Origin: a virus
IMG/VR virus record: IMGVR_UViG_3300044638_004783
Span: 1 to 36,185 of that record
Reading direction: 5' to 3' (one strand)
Length of the DNA: 36,185 nt
Below the pieces are notes generated by a model. It saw only the letters and a program-made list of their open reading frames with translations, was not told the DNA's origin and ran no database searches. The first letter of the stretch is position 1. The number at the start of each line of letters is the position of its first letter. Below, in pieces: positions 1-7,861 of the stretch. The position numbers and the translations under genes are program-made.

Positions 1-99
1 GTCACTTGAAGCTAAAGCGGACAGTGGTACAAGGGCAATAAAAGCAGTAACAAAAGTAGTTACAGCGCTTCTTACTAGCTTGTTTAAATTAGTCATCAT
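1..99 (-). CDS. Small membrane or secreted protein, 3' part off window (holin-like?)
   Basis: Thirty-three codons are visible and the frame is open to the window edge, so the C-terminus is missing. The start is ATG at 99 (or the adjacent ATG at 96), with an AAGGA ribosome site just upstream and 10 bases after the stop of the fibre gene. The N-terminus has Lys and Arg, then a hydrophobic stretch (TTFVTAFIALVPLSALA) that could be a signal peptide or first membrane span. Its place after the tail fibre genes would fit a holin or other lysis gene, but this is inference from position and hydrophobicity only. Confidence 0.6.
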   Translation of the reverse strand, partial: MMTNLNKLVRSAVTTFVTAFIALVPLSALASSD

Positions 100-109
100 A
101 TTCCTTATC

Positions 110-763
110 TTAGGTGGCTGCGGGCCATGTTCCTATACTTGATTGCAATGTGGGCCATGCTAGCACATTTAAAGTCTGACGATATACACTACCAGTGGCA
201 GTGTAGTACCCAGCTAGAGATGAGTTTGTTTCTAATTTGATAGATACACCAGTACTAGCAGGAATTATATCTGTAGCCATTAATGACGCATTATTGTTAA
301 GATCTCCCGTTCCATTGGTCATAGACGCACCAGAAGGAAGTTGTTGGTAGTTATACGTTCTATATGAGGAATCAGAGCCATAGGCCATAGTTGCTAAAGT
401 AAACGTTACAGAACCCGTAATCACAAAGTCGCAGTTCCAGGTAGCTTGTATGATCCATTTACCAGTAAGAAATGGGGCTGTGAAGTCATAACGCCATCTT
501 TTAACGTTAGTGGCTGTGGTCCATGAGAACGCTGCTGGGTTTACTCTGAACGCTACAGGTCGTTGATTAGCGTCTACATATGCTTTAGTAGCTGCATGGT
601 TTGATGTAGTAGGAGTAGGCACGCTTATAGCACCCGTTGCTGTTCCACCAGTCTTTAGCAGAGCGTAAGAGTTAACGTCGTCAGCTAAATTTTTAATATC
701 TCTGGGTATATCAGGTGTGTCAGTTCCTACAGGGTATCTAAACCCGCCTGCATTACTAGCCAT
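110..763 (-). CDS. Tail fibre / minor structural protein with HAATKAYVD motif
   Basis: A 217-residue protein. Residues about 38-66 contain GGTATGAISVP followed by HAATKAYVD, the short signature common in phage tail fibres just before a trimeric receptor-binding part. The rest (about 70-217) is Ser/Thr/Tyr-rich beta-type sequence with no catalytic motif that I recognise. A strong AGGAGG ribosome site precedes the ATG. It is the last fibre gene of the cluster before the membrane protein. The fibre role is well supported by motif and context; the receptor is unknown. Confidence 0.7.
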   Translation of the reverse strand: MASNAGGFRYPVGTDTPDIPRDIKNLADDVNSYALLKTGGTATGAISVPTPTTSNHAATKAYVDANQRPVAFRVNPAAFSWTTATNVKRWRYDFTAPFLTGKWIIQATWNCDFVITGSVTFTLATMAYGSDSSYRTYNYQQLPSGASMTNGTGDLNNNASLMATDIIPASTGVSIKLETNSSLAGYYTATGSVYRQTLNVLAWPTLQSSIGTWPAAT

Positions 764-928
764 TGTTCCTCCTGTGGTTATACCCTACCATAACATGCTT
801 GATAAGTATCTTGTATGTATTAATATTACTCGCCTTATACTACTATTAGGGTTTAGTTAAATTTACACTTACATATACCTTATTGGAATTCATATGTGCA
901 AGCGCGTCTGTTACATCAAAGGTTGCCA

Positions 929-1909
929 TCAGGCGACCATGTGGAGAGAGAACGAAGTGTACGCCTCTCCCGTGCTAGTGGTCAAAGATCCACCGCTGTT
1001 TTGCAAAACAAAAACCTCAACATAATCACCAGCAGTCAGGTAAGCATCACGACTATACATAACAGTTGTTGTTACACCGGAAGTAGTTACGGTGGGGATG
1101 TGGATTGTACCAATAAGTGTTCCACCCGATGCTGAACCGGCTGCATTCTTACGTATTTGAATTCTTCGGATACCAGTTGCATTAAACGGGAAAGTAACGG
1201 ATGCGTTAATTGAATACAAACCCGTTTGACCAGTTTGAGCACCTAAGCGGGACTTGTTAGCATCCCAGTTATAAGCCATAATGGTTGCTGTGCTACTAAA
1301 ATTAACCTGAGTACTAAACGTCATAAGAGTCCATGTGGTATCTGCACAAGCAACACCAGTACCGGAATAAACAAGACCATAAGGTGCAGTTACCGCTCCT
1401 ACGGGAATGCTACATGTGTTATCAAGACTTTTATTGGTAAGGTTTTGGGTTGCGGTTGTCCCGACCACACTGCCACCACTTGTAAGTGTTGGTGTGGTAA
1501 GGACTGGGCTAGTAAGGGTCTTATTGGTTAACGTCTGAGTATTCGTGGTACCCACAACAGCACCCGTAGCACCGTGAACCTCAGTAGCAGCAATGTGCGT
1601 GTCCACGCCAGTGACAGAAGCAGTAGATAAAGTCCCGCCTTTATTCGTGGCAGAGTGATCATGCTGGGCATAATAAAAGCCAGTTGAAGAAATAACGGGT
1701 AATGTTAGCTGTGGTGTTTCAAAAGTTCCACTAGCAACAATAGGAGCTATAATAGTAGGTGTCGTAAGAGTTTTATTAGTTAATGTCTCTGTCCCAGTTT
1801 GGGTGACAGCCCCATCAAATGGCTGTGAGGGCTGCGTTACAGGTTTTTGGCTTACTCGTAGATGATATTCCCCAATTGGAATATCAGGGTCTACAGTACT
1901 TCCCGCCAT
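929..1909 (-). CDS. Tail fibre with NKT repeats and C-terminal C1q-like domain
   Basis: A 326-residue protein. The N-terminal half has repeated TQTLTNKTLTTP-type units (about residues 35-50, 120-135 and 150-165), typical of phage fibre shafts. The C-terminal part, about 195-326, resembles a C1q/TNF-like jelly roll: a conserved Trp-Thr, an aromatic YSINASVTFPF strand, IRRIQIRKN and a final YLTAGDYVEVFVLQNSGG strand. Such domains usually trimerise and bind receptors. The start ATG follows TAGGAGATAAA. It lies between two other fibre genes on the same strand. An unassigned 165-base gap follows it. Confidence 0.75.
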   Translation of the reverse strand: MAGSTVDPDIPIGEYHLRVSQKPVTQPSQPFDGAVTQTGTETLTNKTLTTPTIIAPIVASGTFETPQLTLPVISSTGFYYAQHDHSATNKGGTLSTASVTGVDTHIAATEVHGATGAVVGTTNTQTLTNKTLTSPVLTTPTLTSGGSVVGTTATQNLTNKSLDNTCSIPVGAVTAPYGLVYSGTGVACADTTWTLMTFSTQVNFSSTATIMAYNWDANKSRLGAQTGQTGLYSINASVTFPFNATGIRRIQIRKNAAGSASGGTLIGTIHIPTVTTSGVTTTVMYSRDAYLTAGDYVEVFVLQNSGGSLTTSTGEAYTSFSLHMVA

Positions 1910-1917
1910 TTTATCTC

Positions 1918-2925
1918 CTAAGAGGTGGTCTTAAGACTTGTGTAAGAAGGATAACCATAGTATGCAGTTACTGTAACACCGGCACCTGAAGCAGGTGTGG
2001 TAATGGTAGTGCCAGCAACTGAAGTGTATGTAAACGACGTTGTAGTGGGGACTGTAAGAATATAAGCAGACTCATTGTTTCCTGAAGGTGTAGTAATACC
2101 ACTCAAGGAAATAGCCATACCCACAGATAATCCATGAGCAGCAGCAAAGTTAGCTGTTTTAGTAGTAGTACCAGTAATTGAAGTAGTTGTTCTAGTTATA
2201 GTTGCGCCAGATGCTCCAGTGGCTCCAATAGTTCCAGTGGCTCCAGTTGCACCTTTTAAGTTTCCTCTAGAAGTCCAAGTGGTTGAACCAGTTTTTTCAT
2301 AATAATCGCCATTTGTATTATTTACATAATAATTACCAACAGACCCAGTACCACTAGATGGAGCGCCTGATCCATTAAGCCAAACTGCATCTCCCTTTGG
2401 CCCACTACCTATTTTAGATGCTCTAACTTCAATACCAGTTATTGTTCCACTACCTTGAGAGTTTAGATAAAAAAACGTTAAAACATCGCCAGCGGTTAAA
2501 TAAAATAACCCTGCAACGTTTTGATAAGTAGAAACAGTGTCCACTGAAGCATTTTTGTACCAAGATCGCTCAAGGGTTCCGTTCTTTTTCATTGTTAATA
2601 TTCTATATCCCGAACCTGAAGCGGTTGGGTTCCATATAGCTTTTAAAGTAATTAGATAAGACCCAGTAGATGCTACGGTCAAAGAACCAGTTCCAGTCCA
2701 AACTAATTCGTTAGTACTATTAGTTAGCGTGATGGCCTGTTCTGTTGCAGCAGATACTGTAACTGTGGAGGCAGTCCAAACGTTTTTATAGTCGCTGATA
2801 GAACCAGCAGGACCCGCAATTCCTTGGTTTCCTTGAACTCCTTGTGGCCCTTGGCTACCTTGAACTCCTGCTGGACCTGCTGGTCCTAATCCAGTTAAAG
2901 ATCTAGATCTAATAATTATCGCCAT
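1918..2925 (-). CDS. Collagen-like tail fibre protein
   Basis: A 335-residue protein. Residues about 13-42 form a Gly-X-Y collagen-like run (GPAGPAGVQGSQGPQG and on). A C1q-like beta domain follows at about 50-170, with strands such as GSYLITLKAIWNP and FYLTAGDVLTFFYLNSQGSG. A linker with a NYYVNNTNGDYYEKTG unit and a short second collagen stretch (GATGATGTIGATGASGAT, about 225-242) come next. The C-terminal module (about 245-325) contains HGLSVGMAISLSG and TSFTYTS; a related pattern occurs inside the tail-hub protein at 27306-30626. An AAGGAT ribosome site precedes the ATG. Confidence 0.75.
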   Translation of the reverse strand: MAIIIRSRSLTGLGPAGPAGVQGSQGPQGVQGNQGIAGPAGSISDYKNVWTASTVTVSAATEQAITLTNSTNELVWTGTGSLTVASTGSYLITLKAIWNPTASGSGYRILTMKKNGTLERSWYKNASVDTVSTYQNVAGLFYLTAGDVLTFFYLNSQGSGTITGIEVRASKIGSGPKGDAVWLNGSGAPSSGTGSVGNYYVNNTNGDYYEKTGSTTWTSRGNLKGATGATGTIGATGASGATITRTTTSITGTTTKTANFAAAHGLSVGMAISLSGITTPSGNNESAYILTVPTTTSFTYTSVAGTTITTPASGAGVTVTAYYGYPSYTSLKTTS

Positions 2926-2934
2926 AATTTATCC

Positions 2935-3669
2935 TTAATGAACAGTTGAGTAACCATATACTGTATCGTATGAAGCTCTTCCGAGAACTGATGCGCCAGT
3001 AGGTCCTGTTGCACCTTGACTACCCGTACTACCAGTTGGAAATGTTGGTAAACCTGGATCATCACCAGAAACTCCAGAAGCTCCCATAACCATCACACTA
3101 ACGCTACAATTTAAATTTTCAATTCCTATATAGGCATAAGTTGCATCTGTAAGAGTAGATGTTATTTCAAAAGTTGAGTCAACAGTTGGAGTGTAATGAA
3201 AATTAACATCAGCATGTGCTGCAACATCAGGTGCTAAATATTCTGCTGTTGAAGACCAGCTTTCATTGGTAGTTATATTGTTTATAGAATAATACTGGTC
3301 CCCATCAGAAAAACCTATAAAATAAGAATTAATGAAATATGTATATCCCTTTTTTAAGGTAAACTGAGTACTATTTTTATATATACCTAAAAAATCTATT
3401 TCTGCACCAAGTTCTAGTGTTTTTACAGCTTCGGTTCCAATGTTTTGTCCAGTATTTGAAACTCTAAGCGTAGACATGGCTCCACTTGCCCAAGCTGTAG
3501 GCAAATAACCAGTAGGACCAGTAGGACCAGTGCTTCCTGTGGTTCCAATGTCTCCACGTAATCCTTTTGGGCCAGTAACGCCAGTTAATCCAGCTGATGT
3601 GGCTAACCCTTCAAAAAATAGGATTGAACCACCATCATCTAAACGATATTTAACTTCTATGGAACTCAT
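2935..3669 (-). CDS. Collagen-like fibre / appendage protein
   Basis: A 244-residue protein with two Gly-X-Y stretches, about residues 29-54 (GVTGPKGLRGDIGTTG and on) and about 211-228 (GSTGSQGATGPTGAS). They bracket a beta-rich domain of about 140 residues that contains the strand LNCSVSVMVMGASG. This layout resembles the neighbouring 335-residue gene and suggests a homologous or cooperating fibre subunit. The ATG overlaps the stop of the upstream 134-residue gene by four bases, so the two are probably translationally coupled. The exact place in the virion is unknown. Confidence 0.65.
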   Translation of the reverse strand: MSSIEVKYRLDDGGSILFFEGLATSAGLTGVTGPKGLRGDIGTTGSTGPTGPTGYLPTAWASGAMSTLRVSNTGQNIGTEAVKTLELGAEIDFLGIYKNSTQFTLKKGYTYFINSYFIGFSDGDQYYSINNITTNESWSSTAEYLAPDVAAHADVNFHYTPTVDSTFEITSTLTDATYAYIGIENLNCSVSVMVMGASGVSGDDPGLPTFPTGSTGSQGATGPTGASVLGRASYDTVYGYSTVH

Positions 3670-4070
3670 GGTACAACCGTTACGCTATCATTTACTATAA
3701 ATTTACCTTGAATAACTTTAGTTATTTTAACGCTATTTACTGTTCCATTTGAGTTTAGATAATTGTACGATACAAACAAATCGTATACATAACTACCAGC
3801 AGTTAAAGCCAAAGTTTGGGCTGCTGTTAAAGTTATTTGTATAAAACCAGTAGTTCCGCTAACTTGAATACCTGTATCAATCCAAGTAGATAATACACCT
3901 GTCGTTTTTAATTTTAGAGTTGTTGTTCCGCTACCAATGGAAGGTTTCACCATCATATAGGCAGGATTAACCACAGGAAATGGATTGTCACTAGAATCTA
4001 ACCAATAAAACTGGGAGACATAATCTTCGCCTTTTTGTATTGTTAGATCTATATTAGCTGGGACGCTCAT
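3666..4070 (-). CDS. Probable small virion structural protein
   Basis: A 134-residue protein beginning MSVPANIDLTIQKGEDYV. It then shows beta-strand-like sequence with LTAAQTLALTAGSYVYDLFVSY, a pattern seen in small structural proteins that precede fibre genes in siphoviruses (similar to baseplate upper-protein N-domains). This is recognition by overall pattern, not by a diagnostic motif. The start is fixed by AGGAG five bases upstream. It is the first gene after the strong hairpin at 4086-4125, and its stop overlaps the next fibre gene by four bases. Confidence 0.5.
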   Translation of the reverse strand: MSVPANIDLTIQKGEDYVSQFYWLDSSDNPFPVVNPAYMMVKPSIGSGTTTLKLKTTGVLSTWIDTGIQVSGTTGFIQITLTAAQTLALTAGSYVYDLFVSYNYLNSNGTVNSVKITKVIQGKFIVNDSVTVVP

Positions 4071-4085
4071 CTAAACTCCTGTCTT

Positions 4086-4125
4086 GGGACCAGGGGACTT
4101 ATGCCCACCTAGGTCCCCTGGTCTC
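4086..4125. terminator. Strong GC-rich hairpin between small terminase and fibre genes
   Basis: Positions 4086-4100 pair with 4111-4125 around a 10-base loop. The core, GACCAGGGGAC with GTCCCCTGGTC, is a perfect 11-bp match, extended by GU and AU pairs. Read on the minus strand it lies between the small-terminase-like stop (4146) and the next ATG (4070). No U-tract follows on that strand, so it could be a partial terminator, an mRNA-processing site or a stability element. Confidence 0.6.
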
Positions 4126-4145
4126 TATTATTATCTCTTATATGT

Positions 4146-4577
4146 CTACGCTTCTAATTCTTCTGTAACGACCTGTTTCAAAGACTTAACGTACTCTTCA
4201 GTGTCGCCCATTACTATCAATGTGCGCATTCCATCATTGGTATCTGTGGGCACATCAAGTTGCAATAGCTTGGCTCTGTGTCCCATAATTTTTAATACAG
4301 TATCAACTGCTCTTAGATCACCAGCCATTGCTTGGTCCCACGCTATGACATTCAACGAATCTAATCTGTCTAACTCAAGTTGTAACGCTTCTCTACGCCA
4401 CTCTTCACTTTGTGATAACGCTGAGCGTTGTAAATAAGTATTCACTGCAGTCATCGCACTATCAGCAGAAGAATATCCATTGTCTTCTGCTATTTGTTCC
4501 CATGAGGCTCCAGATTGCCTTTGTTTGTAAGCATGGTAAGCATTTGATCCTTCTGGAATAACTTCTATTTCTTTCAT
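4146..4577 (-). CDS. Terminase small subunit-like DNA-binding protein
   Basis: A 143-residue protein. The N-terminus has a helix-turn-helix-like segment (GASWEQIAEDNGYSSADSAM, about residues 23-42). A conserved-looking helical segment follows (REALQLELDRLDSLNVIAWD, then GDLRAVDTVLKIMGHRAKLLQLD, about 62-107). The pattern LELDRLD..AxxGDxRAVDTVLxIMxxRAxLLxLD is typical of small terminase subunits or packaging-associated HTH proteins of actinobacterial phages. It would bind the packaging site and load the large subunit, which is not visible here. The start overlaps the WhiB gene stop by four bases. Confidence 0.6.
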   Translation of the reverse strand: MKEIEVIPEGSNAYHAYKQRQSGASWEQIAEDNGYSSADSAMTAVNTYLQRSALSQSEEWRREALQLELDRLDSLNVIAWDQAMAGDLRAVDTVLKIMGHRAKLLQLDVPTDTNDGMRTLIVMGDTEEYVKSLKQVVTEELEA

Positions 4578-5095
4578 TTTGCACCGTACTTATAAGATAA
4601 TCCGTGTATGTAGTCTTCTGCTATTTTTTCTGGCTTGGTTCCGTTATCTATAAAGTTAAAAAGATTAATTCTTTCATTTGCAGTTATTCCTCCCCAAATT
4701 CCATATTCTTCTCTGAAATTCAAAGAGGCCACTATACAATCTTTTCTTACTACGCACAGTCTGCATATTTCTTTTGCTTGTCTTATACGAGAGGGAGTCA
4801 TAGATGGATTTTCAGGAGTTCCATCTCCGCCAAAAAATATATCGTCATTCATATCTAAACAAGAAGCATTTATGTGCCAGCTAGGAAATAAACTAGCAAA
4901 AATATTATGTTGTACTTCTTCTGTCTCTTCTATCTCAGGATCTTCAATATCTGACCAAGACCATATGTGATCGTCTACATTAACCCAACTCTGCTCATTA
5001 TAAACAAACCAAACATTATCGGCTATATGCTCTTCATATATTGGTTTATTCTTATCAGGATATGAGTTTCCCGTATAAGGCGATACATGTGGCAT
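4574..5095 (-). CDS. WhiB-family Fe-S transcription regulator (long form)
   Basis: A 173-residue protein. The WhiB signature is complete: a first Cys in INASCLDMNDD, then CRLCVVRKDC (C-x2-C-x5-C), then EEYGIWGGITANER (the G-[IV]-W-G-G turn). WhiB proteins bind a [4Fe-4S] cluster through these four Cys and act with the host sigma factor. It carries about 75 extra acidic and aromatic residues at the N-terminus, making it longer than usual. The ATG at 5095 overlaps the end of the resolvase gene by 41 bases. WhiB families are restricted to actinobacteria and their phages, so this is the best host marker in the window. Confidence 0.88.
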   Translation of the reverse strand: MPHVSPYTGNSYPDKNKPIYEEHIADNVWFVYNEQSWVNVDDHIWSWSDIEDPEIEETEEVQHNIFASLFPSWHINASCLDMNDDIFFGGDGTPENPSMTPSRIRQAKEICRLCVVRKDCIVASLNFREEYGIWGGITANERINLFNFIDNGTKPEKIAEDYIHGLSYKYGAK

Positions 5096-5504
5096 CTATA
5101 TGATCCTGTCTTTGGCATTTATTATAAAAGTCAGGATAGTACTTTTCTAACCAATTAGCAACCTCTTCTTTAGAGGCATTTCCTTTCCCAACTATTTCTT
5201 TCTTCCAACTAGCCACAGCTACTGTGACAGCAGTATGCGGAGTACAACTTGTTAGAAGTACTCCGCATACCTGAGACATAGATATTAGAACTTGTAAGTT
5301 TCTAGGACCTGCCAATACTGGGGATTCTATTACTACAATATCTATATTAGATAAAAACTGTTCTACTTTAGACCTTATATATATAAGCTCGTCTTGCCGA
5401 CTATCTAATTTATCTGTAGAAATAGTGTGTACTGTTAGATCTTTGTCATTAATTATTGCAATATGAGCAGATCTAACGCCGTAGTCTATCCCTACGTATT
5501 TCAT
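5055..5504 (-). CDS. RuvC-like Holliday junction resolvase
   Basis: A 149-residue protein with an RNase H-like fold signature: an N-terminal MKYVGIDYGVRSAHIAI strand with the first Asp, VVIESPVLAG with the second acidic residue, and a C-terminal QDHIDATCIAL helix with closing Asp residues. The family cleaves branched DNA, needed before packaging of replicated phage DNA. I chose ATG at 5504 rather than an upstream start because it forms a TAATG overlap with the previous gene and begins exactly at the family N-terminus. It lies in the replication operon just upstream of WhiB and the small terminase. Confidence 0.7.
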   Translation of the reverse strand: MKYVGIDYGVRSAHIAIINDKDLTVHTISTDKLDSRQDELIYIRSKVEQFLSNIDIVVIESPVLAGPRNLQVLISMSQVCGVLLTSCTPHTAVTVAVASWKKEIVGKGNASKEEVANWLEKYYPDFYNKCQRQDHIDATCIALYGKLIS

Positions 5505-5833
5505 TACTGAGCTATTACCGCATAAGTTAAACCAGTAGTAGTTGGGGTGCTTATGGTGCAAAGACCAGTAGTTGGTGAAGCATTGTTAGCAGGAGTCAAG
5601 TAAAAAGCTCTAGTCGTGCTGTTAACTGCTGTGTAAGTTAGGTCTGGTACAGCAGAACCCCATTCAGTGGTATCTGGGAAACAAGAAACAGTGATTACTT
5701 GGCCCGATCCAGTTGCAGTCGTAACGAGCAAAATAACATCTCTAGACAAATCAATAGTGTCCGAGGTAGAGGCAGAAGTAAAAGTAACAGCTGCTCCAGC
5801 CTTTGTAAGTGTTTGCTTGGTCAAAAGTGCCAT
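5504..5833 (-). CDS. Small beta-rich virion-type protein
   Basis: A 109-residue protein beginning MALLTKQTLTKAGAAVTFTSAS. This opening, followed by DTIDLSRDVILLVTTATGSG and an Ala/Thr-rich beta sequence, is the pattern of small structural proteins usually encoded near capsid genes of siphoviruses. Here it sits inside a replication operon. The ATG follows AAGGAATTAAT. Its stop overlaps the resolvase start by one base. A near-palindrome around GTAGCGCTAC (about 5853-5862) lies in the 52-base gap upstream and could be a regulatory site. The virion role is inference. Confidence 0.5.
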   Translation of the reverse strand: MALLTKQTLTKAGAAVTFTSASTSDTIDLSRDVILLVTTATGSGQVITVSCFPDTTEWGSAVPDLTYTAVNSTTRAFYLTPANNASPTTGLCTISTPTTTGLTYAVIAQ

Positions 5834-5885
5834 ATTAATTCCTTAAAATAGTAGTAGCGCTACATTATTAGTATATTTCAGTTGT

Positions 5886-6089
5886 CTACATATCTTCTTT
5901 GTATCCAACACCGAAAAAACTGTCGGATATATCAGTAAAAGATTCTTGGGATTGCTGCGTGCTTAGCTCTCCCCATTCAGTTTCAATGGAATCAATCATA
6001 GTAAGCATCCTGAAAGCATCGAATATGGCATCAATTTGATCCTCTGAAAGCTTTACCGTATATATTTTTGGGTGATCAACTTCCTTCAT
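5886..6089 (-). CDS. Hypothetical acidic protein
   Basis: A 67-residue protein of unknown function. It is acidic, with a helical segment around SEDQIDAIFDAFRMLTMIDSIE. I prefer ATG at 6089 over the GTG one codon upstream because a GGAAG element lies at suitable spacing. It overlaps the preceding gene by 14 bases, consistent with the compact operon. No domain was recognised. Confidence 0.6.
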   Translation of the reverse strand: MKEVDHPKIYTVKLSEDQIDAIFDAFRMLTMIDSIETEWGELSTQQSQESFTDISDSFFGVGYKEDM

Positions 6090-6450
6090 CACTGCTTTCT
6101 TCCGTATCAGTAGTCATTTGTCCAGCTTCAGCAACAATTGAATCTGGATTAAGGGTTTCAGTACTAACCCATAATAGCATCCTAGATTTAGAGTCTTCTC
6201 TAATAGCATGGATTTGAGTAGGTATACTCATCATTTCTTCATCAGAAATAATAGCTTTGCCACCAGCATATTTCCAAGCCAATGTAGCTAAACAACGTTG
6301 CATACCAGCTAATTCCTGTTTTAGGAAATCAATTTCAGTAGCTTGGCTCATAATTCTTTGCATCTCTGGATTACTAGCCAACATTTGAGCCTGAGTTGGA
6401 TTTGAATTGATATTCAAATTTCCACTACCTGGCAAAATAATACCGCTCAT
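6076..6450 (-). CDS. Hypothetical protein
   Basis: A 124-residue protein, unrecognised. The N-terminus is Asn/Gly/Pro-rich, the middle has a helical stretch (EIDFLKQELAGMQRCLATLAWKYAGG) and the tail is acidic (TTDTEESSDEGS). It lies between two other unknown small genes in the replication operon and overlaps the following one. Gene length, coupling and ribosome spacing support it as real; nothing in it points to a function. Confidence 0.6.
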   Translation of the reverse strand: MSGIILPGSGNLNINSNPTQAQMLASNPEMQRIMSQATEIDFLKQELAGMQRCLATLAWKYAGGKAIISDEEMMSIPTQIHAIREDSKSRMLLWVSTETLNPDSIVAEAGQMTTDTEESSDEGS

Positions 6451-6486
6451 TTTAATATTCCAAATCTAGCTCAAGCTGCTCATCCA

Positions 6487-6891
6487 TTAAGATTCCAGCT
6501 TTTGCTGTTGTAGTAGTGTTTCTTGAGTAAGCCTGCGACTACCCAATTCTGCGCATTTTTTAGTTAGTTCTAGAAAAGCTCTTAGCTCTCCAGTTCTAAA
6601 TTTGTAATAAGGAGAGCTTTTTAGAATTGAGCTACTACGCTCTCCTCTGTGTATGATCATGTCTATTTCTTGACCGCGTGCGTGATAAGCAGTAGCAACT
6701 TCCATCATAGACAAATAAGGGCTAGATATTGGAGAAGGTTCTCTTCCCAATAAAATATCAACATATCCATCTATCTCGTGTTCTAATTCTTCTAAAGAAG
6801 GAAGTCCATACTCTGTTTGTACTTCAGTTAAAGTTTTACTGAACTGCATGTCTTTCTGCATTGGTTTTCTAATACTGACTGCAGGACTCAT
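6487..6891 (-). CDS. Hypothetical protein, coupled to the Cas4-like nuclease
   Basis: A 134-residue, mostly helical protein. It contains EVATAYHARGQEIDMIIHRGER and a C-terminal LELTKKCAELGSRRLTQETLL segment that could be a coiled helix. The ATG overlaps the stop of the nuclease gene by four bases (ATGA), so the two are likely co-translated and may work together. No catalytic motif was recognised. Confidence 0.6.
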   Translation of the reverse strand: MSPAVSIRKPMQKDMQFSKTLTEVQTEYGLPSLEELEHEIDGYVDILLGREPSPISSPYLSMMEVATAYHARGQEIDMIIHRGERSSSILKSSPYYKFRTGELRAFLELTKKCAELGSRRLTQETLLQQQKLES

Positions 6892-7646
6892 TTAGGCCAC
6901 CCTTCGTAAGTAAAACATACGTCTTTAAAATCACAGTAATTGTAAGCCATGCCTTCTTTATTGATACACTTAGGCAACAAAGGTGGCAATACTTCGTTGC
7001 TTATGGACTCAGCTAAACCTAGCAAAGTGTCAGTTATTTCTTTAATAATACTATCATTTCTATAAACTCTAAATTCGCGCCATTCTTGTGTGTTTTTGTC
7101 TTCATAAATAGCTGAATACTTTTCTAGATCACCCATTAACATGTATGCGTGCATTTGATAAATGTGCTCTTCTTTTGGTCCATAGGCCAATACTTGTGAG
7201 TAGCCTCTAGAATTGATACTTTTAAATTCAAAGCCAGTATCATCGTATAAAATACCGTCTGCAGTGCCTTCCAGCAATAATTCTGGAGCAGACATAGGTA
7301 CTTCGGCAGCTTTTAACCAGCCCTCAGTTATTCCAGCCATTTGCCATTTCAAGTGCAAGAAGTTACCTGTGTGGAATATATTTGCTTGCTTTTCAGAAAC
7401 TCTTTGCTCATATGGAATTTTTAGATATTTGAATATTCGCTTTCTATCACAACTTCCAGTATCTGATCCTCTAAAAGCTAGTCTTCTAGCCCTATTGCCA
7501 CCAACTGAAGAGGACAATGCTTCCCCAGCAAATTTGATAGCTTCTTCGCTATAAATGGCGTTTGAATGGTTTTCCAACCAATCTGCGTGCCTCATAGTAA
7601 CTGCTAGTTCTTCTTCAATTGTCTTAGCTAGCGTTGATAACTTCAT
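6888..7646 (-). CDS. Cas4/RecB-like PD-(D/E)XK exonuclease with Fe-S cysteines
   Basis: A 252-residue protein. Motifs in order: an N-terminal SCDRKR Cys (about residue 69), EGTADGILYD with the first catalytic Asp (about 129), FEFKS with the E-x-K pair (about 138-140), QMHAYM (the QxxxY-type motif), then three C-terminal Cys in PKC-x11-C-x5-C. One Cys before the nuclease core and three after it is the layout of Cas4 and AddB-type [4Fe-4S] nucleases. A role in recombination or DNA-end processing during replication is likely. No CRISPR array is present. TAATG coupling links it to the upstream gene. Confidence 0.72.
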   Translation of the reverse strand: MKLSTLAKTIEEELAVTMRHADWLENHSNAIYSEEAIKFAGEALSSSVGGNRARRLAFRGSDTGSCDRKRIFKYLKIPYEQRVSEKQANIFHTGNFLHLKWQMAGITEGWLKAAEVPMSAPELLLEGTADGILYDDTGFEFKSINSRGYSQVLAYGPKEEHIYQMHAYMLMGDLEKYSAIYEDKNTQEWREFRVYRNDSIIKEITDTLLGLAESISNEVLPPLLPKCINKEGMAYNYCDFKDVCFTYEGWPK

Positions 7647-7861
7647 TATAAACCCAATCCAGCTCTAATTATTGCTCTTAAACTGTTCTCTATTCCAAGA
7701 ACAAAGTTTCTTGATTCGTTGTCGTCATCCATCTGATCTAACTCTAACGCAGTTTCTATAGAAGCTATAGCCATTCTATCTAAAGCGTCGCAGACAAGTA
7801 GCAAAGTCTCTCTTACCGAATCATCTGGCGCAGAAATAATCGTATATCTAACTTTGTCCAT
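7646..7861 (-). CDS. Hypothetical small protein
   Basis: A 71-residue protein, unrecognised. It begins with a beta-like MDKVRYTIISAPDDSVRETLLLV stretch (two short parts) and continues with acidic helix (LELDQMDDDNES). It overlaps the HNH gene by 14 bases and the nuclease gene by one base, placing it firmly in the operon. Confidence 0.6.
   Translation of the reverse strand: MDKVRYTIISAPDDSVRETLLLVCDALDRMAIASIETALELDQMDDDNESRNFVLGIENSLRAIIRAGLGL

Noticed and set aside
846-929. A 27-residue frame starting in TGATG after the C1q-like fibre gene
   Set aside because: It is very short, has no recognisable features or ribosome site, and lies in a gap that may simply hold regulatory sequence.
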